Source: Clostridiaceae bacterium Marseille-Q3526
Lineage (GTDB): Bacteria; Bacillota; Clostridia; Lachnospirales; Lachnospiraceae
Direction of reading: 5' to 3'
Length of the DNA stretch: 64,000 bases
Assembly (NCBI GenBank): GCA_018223375.1
Contig: JAGTTS010000009.1
Span: 1 to 64,000 of the forward strand
The notes under the pieces are model-generated. The model was not told where the DNA came from. It ran no database searches and was given only the letters and a program-made list of their open reading frames with translations. Positions 49,642 to 57,303 of this stretch are shown here, in pieces. Made by a program: the position numbers and the translations under genes. Every line of letters begins with the position of its first letter. Position 1 is the stretch's first letter.

Positions 49642-50820
49642 ATGAAATATAAGACAAAAACACTCAAATACGGGCTTGCCGGAATTCTCTCTCTGGCTAT
49701 GGCCGCCGCCCCGGCGGGAACCTGCCTGCCGGGATTTCTGCCTGCCCAGGCTCTGACTGTTTATGCAGGACCAGCAGAGGAGGCTACCGTTTCTTCAGAC
49801 GAGCCCACAGGGCCAGCTGCTCTGGGGCAGACACAGGGGCTGAGCGCCTCCAACTATTACAATGTGCGTTTAAGCGATCCCATTGTAAAGCCTGTGGATA
49901 AATATTCCTATGAGCAGATGGATCGGGATATTCAGGCCTTAAAAAACCGTTATCCCAACCAGATGACCGTCAATGTCATCGGCCAGTCGGCCGACGGACG
50001 GAATCTCTATGACATTATCATCGGAAACCCGTCCGCCTCTGAGCATATTTTATTCCAGGGCGCCATCCACGCCAGAGAATACATCAATGTACCTCTCATG
50101 ATGCAGCAGCTGGAATATCTGCTGGCCTGCCAGAATACGGGAACCTTCGAGGGAAAAAGTCTTTCGGAAATGCTTGGGCAGACAGCCGTTCACTTTGTGC
50201 CCCTGGTAAATCCGGACGGCATTTCCATCAGCCAGAGCGGCGATGGCGCCATCCGTTCTCCAGAGCTGAAAGCCCAGATCAGAGCCTGCTATGAACTGGA
50301 TACTGCCGAGGGACGCACCACCGCTGACTATGATACCTATTTAAGGCGTTGGAAGAGCAACGGACGCGGCGTGGATTTGAACCATAACTTTGACGCTGGA
50401 TGGAATACCTTAAATACAGTGGGACATCCGTCCTCCACCGACTACAAGGGAACCTCCCCTCTCTCCGAGCCGGAGTCCCAGGCCCTGGCCGCTCTGACCG
50501 ACCAGTACCCCTTCGCCGTCTGCATTAACTATCACGCTATGGGACAGGTAATTTACTGGGATACGGAGAATAACCGGCAGACCTCTTCCTCAAAAGAGCT
50601 GGCAGAGCTTGTCTCCAGGCATAACGGCTACCAGATTCTGGGCAGCAAGGGCGTAGGAGGCTACAAGGACTGGCTCCAGCAGAGAGAAAAATCCATCCCG
50701 GGCATTACCATCGAGGTGGGCAAATCGGCCTGTCCTGTCAATTTCTCGGAGTACGAAACTATCCGGGAGCAGAACGAGGCCGTTCCAGGACTGATTATCC
50801 AGTATGTGATCTCGCATTAG
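49642..50820 (+). CDS. Secreted M14 family zinc carboxypeptidase
   Basis: A 392-residue protein with a signal peptide (MKYKTKTLKYGLAGILSLAM ... ALTVYA). The M14 domain has QGAIHAREYINV (zinc His and Glu), LNPDGI-type VPLVNPDGIS, DLNHNFDAGW, the second zinc His in CINYHAMG, and the catalytic Glu in GITIEVGKSACP. Related secreted M14 enzymes of clostridia act on peptidoglycan stem peptides or dietary peptides. Start at 49642 with AGGAGG about ten bases upstream. Confidence 0.9.
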   Translation: MKYKTKTLKYGLAGILSLAMAAAPAGTCLPGFLPAQALTVYAGPAEEATVSSDEPTGPAALGQTQGLSASNYYNVRLSDPIVKPVDKYSYEQMDRDIQALKNRYPNQMTVNVIGQSADGRNLYDIIIGNPSASEHILFQGAIHAREYINVPLMMQQLEYLLACQNTGTFEGKSLSEMLGQTAVHFVPLVNPDGISISQSGDGAIRSPELKAQIRACYELDTAEGRTTADYDTYLRRWKSNGRGVDLNHNFDAGWNTLNTVGHPSSTDYKGTSPLSEPESQALAALTDQYPFAVCINYHAMGQVIYWDTENNRQTSSSKELAELVSRHNGYQILGSKGVGGYKDWLQQREKSIPGITIEVGKSACPVNFSEYETIREQNEAVPGLIIQYVISH

Positions 50821-50856
50821 AGCACAACATTAGAGTTCAGCATTTTAGACAGCAAA

Positions 50857-50915
50857 AAGAGAGGATGCATTTTGCAGCGGCTTCCATGGGAGCGCGCAAA
50901 ATGTTTCCTCTCTTC
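50857..50915. repeat. Hairpin with conserved-loop relationship
   Basis: AGAGAGGA plus CATTTTGC (50858-50875) pairs with GCAAAATG plus TCCTCTCT (50896-50914). On the minus strand the loop reads GCGCTCCCATGGAAGCCGCT, similar to the loops at 47165-47185 and 17463-17492. It lies between the convergent M14 and DUF5721 genes. Confidence 0.6.
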
Positions 50916-50963
50916 TGTGTTTTCTCTGCCTTATATGGCTGGAAAGAATCGGCTGATTTTCCT

Positions 50964-51461
50964 TTATTTTTCCTCAAATGGAATATTCTTTTTCTTCAGA
51001 AATTCCTTCACAGCCCCGTCCCACTCGTGCTCCAGCGTCTTATCCAGAGTAAAGCGGCTGACGGAGGTTCCCGTGACGCAGGAAAGGTGTTTGTCCTCAT
51101 AACGGATATTCAGATACAGGCCGTTTACCTCTGATGAAGCAAAACCTGTCTGTCTGTCCCTTAGAAAGGCCTCCTGGGCCTTTCCGGAAAGCTGCAGAAC
51201 AATGTGAAAGCTTTCCGGCAGACGTTTTCCCTTAATCAGTGAAAAACAGAAAGGGCGCAGCGCGAGCCAGGCTGAAAATCCCTCGATTCCCTGCTCCTCC
51301 CTCTCCTCCGCCGAATAGTAATCAGGGCGTATCCGCCCGTCTATCTGGAAGCTGTTAAACGTCACGATCTGCGCTTCCCTGAGCAGAAAATGGTCAAAAG
51401 TAGTCCCTATAAACAGCTGTCTCGTAAATTCTTTTATTTCTTCTATTTGAAGCGATACCAT
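50964..51461 (-). CDS. DUF5721 family protein
   Basis: A 165-residue protein opening IEEIKEFTRQLFIGTTFDHFLLREAQIVTFNSFQIDGRIRPDYYSAEE, which matches DUF5721, a family restricted largely to Lachnospiraceae. It is a mixed alpha/beta cytoplasmic protein with no catalytic motif I recognise. It lies alone between M14 and M18 genes, with a hairpin cluster upstream. Confidence 0.78.
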   Translation of the reverse strand: MVSLQIEEIKEFTRQLFIGTTFDHFLLREAQIVTFNSFQIDGRIRPDYYSAEEREEQGIEGFSAWLALRPFCFSLIKGKRLPESFHIVLQLSGKAQEAFLRDRQTGFASSEVNGLYLNIRYEDKHLSCVTGTSVSRFTLDKTLEHEWDGAVKEFLKKKNIPFEEK

Positions 51462-51505
51462 ATTTTTCCTCCAATATCTGCTTTCCAGATTTCTGGCTCC
51501 TATTT

Positions 51506-51565
51506 ACCATATCAGCAGGAAAACAAGCGGCTGCGAAGCAGACATTTGTTTTCACCTGATATGGT
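51506..51565. repeat. Large hairpin upstream of DUF5721
   Basis: ACCATATCAG plus GGAAAACAA (51506-51526) pairs with TTGTTTTC plus CTGATATGGT (51546-51565), with a one-base bulge. The loop read on the minus strand contains GCTTCGCAGCCGC, reminiscent of the GCTTCGCTTAAAGTCGC loops of the htpG array. Confidence 0.5.
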
Positions 51566-51776
51566 AACGACAAAATGTCTTAGCTGCCAGAGGCAGCGGC
51601 AGATGTGCAAAGCACAGCTGCATTTTGGAGTTATTATACCACATTCACTAAGCTCGAAAAAACCTCGCTAAGTGTCTGGGTATGACTCGCACTAACCTCT
51701 TGCTTCGCCTGCGGCTTGCATTCGCTAAGTGCTCCTATTATACCACACCTTCCTTCTCTCTTCCACACACTAACAG

Positions 51777-51805
51777 TTGCAAAAAAGCGATGTTTTATTT
51801 ATACT
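51777..51805 (+). promoter_or_regulatory. Promoter of the M18 aminopeptidase gene
   Basis: TTGCAA (51777-51782), 17 bp, TATACT (51800-51805), 39 bp before the start with TTAGGAGG in between. Confidence 0.75.
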
Positions 51806-51844
51806 TCTATGTATAACTACAGAAATTAGGAGGACTTTCACACA

Positions 51845-53140
51845 ATGGAACAGTATAAAAATGATTTAAACGGGCTGACAGAGCTTCTTACGGCAGGCGT
51901 GTCTCCCCTTCACACCATTCGGCATTCTATGAATTTACTGGAAAGCCGCGGCTTTACAGAGCTTTCCTTAGATAAGGCCTGGGCCTTAGAGCCTGGAAAG
52001 GGCTACTTTGTCAATGCCTTCGACACTACTCTCATCGGTTTCACCGTGGGAGAGGACGCGGCGGAGCACCCAAGCTTCCGCATCGCCTCCTCCCATACAG
52101 ACTGGCCCTGCCTGATGGTAAAGCCGTCTCCGGAAATCTCTGCCGAGGGGTACGCAAAGCTGAATGTGGCAGTCTACGGAGGTCCGATTTTAAGCACCTG
52201 GCTTGACCGCCCTCTCTCCTTAGCAGGAAAGGTATGCACAGTTTCTGAGGATCCATTCCATCCCCAGGTTCATCTGGTAGACTTTAAGAGACCGCTTTTA
52301 ACGGTTCCCAACCTGGCAATCCACTTTAACCGGGAGGTAAATAACGGCGTGGCCTTAAATCCTCAGATCGACATGCAGCCGATTCTGGCTATGCTGGACG
52401 AGACGCTCAATAAGGACAGCTTTTTCCTGGATCTGGTGGCTGAAGAGCTCCATGTGAATAAGGAAGATATTCTGGATTACCAGTTCTATATCTACAACTG
52501 CGATATGCCTCAGACTCTCGGTATTCACAATGAATTCCTGTCTGCGCCGCGCCTGGACAACCTGACCAGCGTCCACGCCTGCTTAAGCGGCCTGATGGAA
52601 AGCAGCAGAAAGCGCGGTATCTGCGTAGCTGCTCTCTACGACAACGAGGAAATCGGAAGCAGCACCAAGCAGGGCGCGGCCTCTCCTCTGACAGACAGAA
52701 TTCTGGAGAAAATTTATTTAAGCCTTGGATACAGCAGAAGCGATTTCCTGGACGCTCTGTTCGGCGGCTTCCTCCTCTCTCTGGATGTGGCCCACGCTTA
52801 CCATCCAAACAAGGGTGAGAAATACGATCCAAAGGACCGCGTTCTGTTAAATGACGGCGTGGCCTTAAAGCTGGCCGTAAACCAAGCATACGCTACGGAT
52901 GCTTCCCATGTGAGCGTCATTGAGGGCATCTGCCGCGCTCATGAAATTCCTTATAAGAAATTCTCCAACCGTTCCGACGTCAAGGGAGGATCCACTCTGG
53001 GAAGTATTTCCTCCTGCCTTCTGACCATGCCTGCAGTGGACGCAGGAGTCGCTCTTCTGGCTATGCACTCCTCCAGAGAAATGATGGGCATTAAAGATCA
53101 GTGGGCTCTGGCAGAGCTGACCCGCCAGTTCCTGGCTTAA
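51845..53140 (+). CDS. M18 family aminopeptidase
   Basis: A 431-residue M18 enzyme: RIASSHTDWPCLMVKPSPE (zinc His in SHTD), APRLDNLTSVHACLSGL (bridging Asp), ALYDNEEIGSSTKQGAASP (catalytic Glu-Glu), LSLDVAHAYHPN (zinc Asp) and the C-terminal His in LLAMHSSREM. It removes N-terminal residues, often acidic ones, from peptides in the cytoplasm. Full length. Followed by a conserved-loop hairpin. Confidence 0.95.
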   Translation: MEQYKNDLNGLTELLTAGVSPLHTIRHSMNLLESRGFTELSLDKAWALEPGKGYFVNAFDTTLIGFTVGEDAAEHPSFRIASSHTDWPCLMVKPSPEISAEGYAKLNVAVYGGPILSTWLDRPLSLAGKVCTVSEDPFHPQVHLVDFKRPLLTVPNLAIHFNREVNNGVALNPQIDMQPILAMLDETLNKDSFFLDLVAEELHVNKEDILDYQFYIYNCDMPQTLGIHNEFLSAPRLDNLTSVHACLSGLMESSRKRGICVAALYDNEEIGSSTKQGAASPLTDRILEKIYLSLGYSRSDFLDALFGGFLLSLDVAHAYHPNKGEKYDPKDRVLLNDGVALKLAVNQAYATDASHVSVIEGICRAHEIPYKKFSNRSDVKGGSTLGSISSCLLTMPAVDAGVALLAMHSSREMMGIKDQWALAELTRQFLA

Positions 53141-53152
53141 AAAGAAAGAAAA

Positions 53153-53299
53153 ATGGGGAAGAAAGATTTCTCGTTCCACTTAAAGTCACCGAAATCTTTC
53201 TTCCCCATGAAAGCCAAAAATGTAGTTTAAAACGGCGAAGAAACCGTTCTCATTCCGCTTAAAATCACAGAAATTTTTCTTCCCCATGAAAGCCAAAAA
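53153..53299. repeat. Conserved-loop hairpin plus degenerate tandem copy
   Basis: ATGGGGAAGAAAGATTTC (53153-53170) pairs perfectly with GAAATCTTTCTTCCCCAT (53191-53208). The loop is TCGTTCCACTTAAAGTCACC, sharing TCCACTTAAAGTC with the hairpin at 47141. A degenerate copy follows about 79 bp later, with loop CATTCCGCTTAAAATCACAG and right arm to 53287; both copies end ATGAAAGCCAAAAA. Confidence 0.7.
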
Positions 53300-53312
53300 A
53301 AATTCATTTTAA

Positions 53313-53341
53313 AACAACCCGGCTTTTACCGGGCTGTTTCT
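53313..53341 (-). terminator. Terminator of the GH3 operon
   Basis: AACAACCCGGC and GGGCTGTT pair across the GH3 stop codon, and a TTTTAAAA run follows on the minus strand. Confidence 0.6.
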
Positions 53342-54780
53342 CTTTCCATATTCTTCTCTGCCTTCAGAGCCAGTATCCGCATCGCCGACTCTTCTATCCG
53401 GGACTCGGTCAGCGCCCCTTTTTCTACCGCGTCTTTCACAGCCTGTACGGCCGCGTCAAAATCCTCCGGCATGAGTATCATGTCCGCGCCTGCCGAAAGA
53501 GCGGCCACAGCAGCCTCCCCGCTGTCATAGCTTTCTGTCACAGCCCCCATATTCATAGCGTCTGTAATGATAATTCCCTCAAATCCCAGCTGCTTTCTCA
53601 GCACGTCTGTCAGCAGTGTTTTGGAAAAGACAGCCGGACGGCCGTCCTCTTCAATCTCCGGGACGCCGATATGGCCTGCCATGACGAAATCGGCTCCGCT
53701 CTCGATCCCTGCGGCAAATGGCAGAAACTCTGTCTCTGAAAGCTCCTCCAGAGTTCTGTGAAGCACAGGCTTCGTCTCATGGCTGTCCTCCGCCGTTCCT
53801 CCGTGGCCTGGGAAATGCTTTAAAACAGGGCTGACTCCGTGCTTTTTCAGTCCCTTCACTTCCTCGGAAACCATGCGCGACACTATCTCTGCATCGCTTC
53901 CGAAGGACCGTCTGGCTACTACCGTATTGTCCTGATTCGTGAGCACGTCCGCTACCGGCGCAAAATCTACGTCAAAGCCTAAATCCGCCAGATATTTTCC
54001 TATGGTCTCTCCCACCTCAAAGGCCTTCGCCTCGTCATTGGAAGCTCCTATTTTACTCATATCAGGAAAGGCTTCCAGGGAAAATCCCTCTTTTCCGCTG
54101 ATTCGGGCTACCTGGCCTCCCTCCTCGTCCACAGCCAGAAAAGGCGGCAGACCGCTTCTCTCTTCTCCGTACCGGGCCGTCTTTGCGAGCATCTCCCTGG
54201 TCTGGTCCTTATCCTTTAAATTCTGGCTGAAGTAGACGATTCCTCCGACCGGACGCTCCCAGATCGCGTCCTTTGTAGCTTCCCCGGCCATGTAAACCTC
54301 GTCGTAGCCAGTCAGCGCCTCCGGCGTCACCATAAACAGCTGAAAAATCTTTTCCTCCAGAGTCATGGAAGAGAGAAGTTCTGCAGCCATTTTTTCCGCC
54401 TCTGAATCCCCCTTCTCCATGGCTTCTTTCTGGGTTTCCTTCTGTTCCTCTTTCAAAGTTTCTTTCTGCGCTTCCTCCTGGCTGCCTTTCTGGTCAGACT
54501 CCCCATTTTCCCGGCTGTTCTCTGCAGCTTCGGCTTCCTCCGGCTTTCCTCCCAGACCGATGCCAGTGTCGTCTCCCGGAAGCAGCTCCGGGCGTATTGA
54601 TCCGGCTTCCTCCCGGACAGACTTTCTGCCTCCTGCCACCGCTCCTGCCGCCGCCAGCAGAATGGCCGCCAGGACGGCCAGAACCAGGAGCAGAACGCGC
54701 CGCCTCTTTTCTTCCTGGCGCCTCCGCCTGCTCCTCGCCCTGGAACGCCTTCTCCTCTGTCTTATCTGTTCCTCATCCAT
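53326..54780 (-). CDS. Family 3 glycoside hydrolase, NagZ-like
   Basis: A 484-residue protein with a strongly Arg-rich N-terminus, a membrane helix (VLLLVLAVLAAILLAAAGAV, about 30-49), a Glu/Lys/Gln-rich linker to about 130 and a GH3 barrel: LAVDEEGGQVARI, DFAPVADVLTN, and the His-Asp signature KHFPGHGGTAEDSHE of beta-N-acetylhexosaminidases, then IITDAMNMGAV with the nucleophile Asp. It should trim GlcNAc from peptidoglycan outside the membrane. It is 2 bp downstream of a PrsA-like lipoprotein gene. Confidence 0.9.
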   Translation of the reverse strand: MDEEQIRQRRRRSRARSRRRRQEEKRRRVLLLVLAVLAAILLAAAGAVAGGRKSVREEAGSIRPELLPGDDTGIGLGGKPEEAEAAENSRENGESDQKGSQEEAQKETLKEEQKETQKEAMEKGDSEAEKMAAELLSSMTLEEKIFQLFMVTPEALTGYDEVYMAGEATKDAIWERPVGGIVYFSQNLKDKDQTREMLAKTARYGEERSGLPPFLAVDEEGGQVARISGKEGFSLEAFPDMSKIGASNDEAKAFEVGETIGKYLADLGFDVDFAPVADVLTNQDNTVVARRSFGSDAEIVSRMVSEEVKGLKKHGVSPVLKHFPGHGGTAEDSHETKPVLHRTLEELSETEFLPFAAGIESGADFVMAGHIGVPEIEEDGRPAVFSKTLLTDVLRKQLGFEGIIITDAMNMGAVTESYDSGEAAVAALSAGADMILMPEDFDAAVQAVKDAVEKGALTESRIEESAMRILALKAEKNMERETAR

Positions 54781-54782
54781 TC

Positions 54783-55775
54783 CTATTCTCCCAGCTGCTC
54801 TGTCTGAATCAGTGTATGCTTTCTGTAAATTTCAAAAAAGTCGGCGTTTTCTGCATGGGCTTCCCCGCCAAGAGTCAGAGCTTCCCAGTCCTTCACAGAA
54901 TCGTTCAGGGTAATCCCCTCCTTGAATCCGCTGTAAATATCCTGAAAGGCCTTCTGCCTTCTGGCGTCGTAAATCTGCTCCTTCCGCTGGGCTGTGGCCT
55001 CCTGGTCGTAGTCGTTGTCGCATCGGATCACACAGTATTCGCCCTGGTCCTCCACAACTTTGCTGACCTCCCCTGTCTCCAGGGCAAAAGCGGCGTAATC
55101 GTAATCCTCGCCCCTGTCTGCCCGTCCAATCTTTGCGGAGGATACCTCAAGACCTTCTGACGCGGCCGCCTTTTCCAGAGAAGCTCCCGCCTCTATGCTG
55201 TCTGACACAGCCTGGGCGGCCTCCCGATCCGCTGTCCTCACCTCTGAGATCTGAATTACCTTGGCCTCGCTGTCGCTGACCTCCATATCCAGATCCTTCG
55301 TCAGCTCCTCCACCGTTTTATTGGCCAGGCAGTAGTCGTGAAACATGGTATTGATCGACGTCTCGTCCACTCCCATATAGGAAATATCCTCTGGCGTCAG
55401 AGCGGCCAGATACTCCTCGGACGCCTTGGCCATGGCCGAGGCCTCCTCCTCTGTCAGGGAAATATTTCTCTCTTTGGCCAAGAGCGTTAATATTTTCAGT
55501 TCATCCATAAAGCTTTTTAGCTGTTCCTTTGTGTATTCCTCAAAGGTTTTTCCAGACTCGTCCACCTGGGCAGACCAAATCTGGCCGGTGCACAGCTCCT
55601 CGCAGGTGTTTTTCTGAGACATGGCCGCTATCATAATTTCCGGCCGTTCATAGCCCTTCTCGCCTCCCATCCCCGCCAGTATAGACTCTGTTTTCTGACA
55701 TCCTGACAGGAGCAGAGGCAGAGAAATCAGAACCGCCGCTGCAGACCTGATTCTCCATTTTTTTCTTCTGCTCAT
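54783..55775 (-). CDS. SurA/PrsA-like foldase lipoprotein
   Basis: A 330-residue lipoprotein: basic N-terminus, hydrophobic segment and lipobox LSGC (about 23-26), a SurA-N-like helical region (about 60-160, LLAKERNISLTEEEASAMAKA), then a parvulin-like region (SEAKVIQISEVRTADREAAQAVSDSIEAGASLEKAAASEG ... GEVSKVVEDQGEYCVIRCD). It likely folds exported proteins at the outer face of the membrane. The arrangement with the GH3 gene suggests shared cell-wall work. Parvulin activity is not certain. Confidence 0.82.
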   Translation of the reverse strand: MSRRKKWRIRSAAAVLISLPLLLSGCQKTESILAGMGGEKGYERPEIMIAAMSQKNTCEELCTGQIWSAQVDESGKTFEEYTKEQLKSFMDELKILTLLAKERNISLTEEEASAMAKASEEYLAALTPEDISYMGVDETSINTMFHDYCLANKTVEELTKDLDMEVSDSEAKVIQISEVRTADREAAQAVSDSIEAGASLEKAAASEGLEVSSAKIGRADRGEDYDYAAFALETGEVSKVVEDQGEYCVIRCDNDYDQEATAQRKEQIYDARRQKAFQDIYSGFKEGITLNDSVKDWEALTLGGEAHAENADFFEIYRKHTLIQTEQLGE

Positions 55776-55809
55776 CCTTTTCTCCTTTGCCGGCAGCGCG
55801 ACTGCCAGG

Positions 55810-56598
55810 CTACAGCAGCGTTTTTAAAATTTTTAAAACACCGTCTCTCACATTGGTGTCTGCCTGAAAGCGGGCGGCCTGCTTTACCTCTGGTCTGGCG
55901 TTGCCCACCGCGAAGCTGTAATAGGCCCTGTTTAACATTTCCACATCGTTCAGCTGATCTCCAAAGGCCATCGTCTCCTCCGGGGCAATTCCAAGGCTCT
56001 CCTGAAGAGTTTTCACAGCCTCTCCTTTGTTGACCTCCAAAGCCATGCAGTCCATCCACATGTCCCCGGAAATCGTAATCTTCATCCTGTCCCTGTACTT
56101 ATCCCAGAACGCTCCCGCCTCTGCCTGAATATCAGATTTTTTGTAGGCCGCCACCTTGATGATGGAATCGTCCACCTTAGTCACATCTTCCACCTGGACT
56201 ACGTCGAAATGGTATCCGTCTCTCACCCAGTCGATAAATTCCTGATTTTTTGTCTCCATATAAGCGTGGCTGGATCCACTGATAACCAGATCCAGGCTGG
56301 GATTCTTTCTGATATCCTCAATCAGTTCCACCGCATCCGCTCTTTTCATGGGATAGAGAAACAGATTTCTGCCAAGGCATCCCAGATAGGCGCCGTTTTC
56401 CGCAATATAGAAAATTTCCTTTCCGATGGGGGCAAAGGTGTATTCAATGCTGGCCGCCTGGCGTCCGCTGGCCGCTGCAAAATGAATCTGCTTTTCCTTC
56501 TTCAGGCGCATAATCACATCAAACAGCTCTTGATTGATCTTGTTTTCTCCATCTCTCACCAAGGTTCCGTCTATGTCAGATACTATCAGCTTAATCAT
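55810..56598 (-). CDS. HAD superfamily phosphatase, Cof type
   Basis: A 262-residue HAD protein with motif I IVSDIDGTLVRDG, motif II AAASGR, Lys of motif III (NKGEAVKTLQESL) and motif IV FGDQLNDVEML, plus a Cof-type C2 cap. It likely dephosphorylates a sugar phosphate or related metabolite. Its start overlaps the stop of maf by 4 bp (ATGA). Confidence 0.92.
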   Translation of the reverse strand: MIKLIVSDIDGTLVRDGENKINQELFDVIMRLKKEKQIHFAAASGRQAASIEYTFAPIGKEIFYIAENGAYLGCLGRNLFLYPMKRADAVELIEDIRKNPSLDLVISGSSHAYMETKNQEFIDWVRDGYHFDVVQVEDVTKVDDSIIKVAAYKKSDIQAEAGAFWDKYRDRMKITISGDMWMDCMALEVNKGEAVKTLQESLGIAPEETMAFGDQLNDVEMLNRAYYSFAVGNARPEVKQAARFQADTNVRDGVLKILKTLL

Positions 56599-57221
56599 TC
56601 GATTCCCTCCGCCAGTTCTCTCAGTTTTCGATAGGTTCTGCCTGCTGGAAGTCCCATCACGCTTGTGTAGGAGCCGTTTACCCCCTCAATAAAAGCGGCG
56701 AACACGCCCTGAACGCCGTAGGCCCCGGCCTTATCCATGGACTCCCCGCAGGAAATGTACTCTTCTATCTCCCTTTCTGTCATGGGAGCTACAGACACGT
56801 CCGTCTTCTCCGCAAAGGTAACGGTTCTGCCCTCATACAGAATGGTAACGCCTGTGTAAACCTGGTGCACACGGCCGGAAATCAGCCGGATCATCCGTTT
56901 CGCGTCCTCCTCGTCTTTGGGTTTTCCAAGAATCTCCCCGTCGGCCGCCACAATCGTATCCGCACCGATGACTGCAAAACGTCCTCCAAGCTCTTTCTGG
57001 CAGCGTCTATATACATCCTCCGCCTTCTGCCAGGACAGCTCCTTGACGATCTGCTCCGGATCAGAGGAGGTAATGTGTTCCTCCACCTGGGAGGGCATAA
57101 TCACCGGCTCAATTCCTATCTGATTTAAAATATCCCTCCTTCTCGGAGAGGCGGAGGCCAGCACCACCGGAAAGGAAAAAACCTTCCAGATCTGCGATCC
57201 GCATTTATTCTGTTCTTTCAT
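56595..57221 (-). CDS. maf: Maf family nucleotide pyrophosphatase
   Basis: A 208-residue Maf protein: VVLASASPRRRDILNQIGI, ADTIVAADGEILGKPKDEEDAKRM, ISGRVHQVYTGVT and YGVQGVFAAFIEGVNGSY. It hydrolyses non-canonical or modified nucleoside triphosphates to the monophosphate. The ATG at 57221 follows GGAG. Coupled to the HAD gene downstream. Confidence 0.94.
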   Translation of the reverse strand: MKEQNKCGSQIWKVFSFPVVLASASPRRRDILNQIGIEPVIMPSQVEEHITSSDPEQIVKELSWQKAEDVYRRCQKELGGRFAVIGADTIVAADGEILGKPKDEEDAKRMIRLISGRVHQVYTGVTILYEGRTVTFAEKTDVSVAPMTEREIEEYISCGESMDKAGAYGVQGVFAAFIEGVNGSYTSVMGLPAGRTYRKLRELAEGIE

Positions 57222-57303
57222 ATATAAAATCTCCTGTTTTCTTTGCTGTCCTCTCTTTTATACCATAAAAACGAAGGTCTGGCAAACTTCCGTTTTCCTT
57301 TTA

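Larger units (their letters stand above)
51462..51844. other. Hairpin-rich intergenic region upstream of the M18 gene
   Basis: A 383-bp region without a gene. It contains the large hairpin at 51506-51565, a CAAAATG/CATTTTG stem (about 51571-51627), two related segments each with TATTATACCACA next to ATTC(a/g)CTAAG (about 51631-51650 and 51719-51746), and the M18 promoter at 51777-51805. The TATTATACC segments read TATAAT on the minus strand and may serve DUF5721. Confidence 0.5.
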
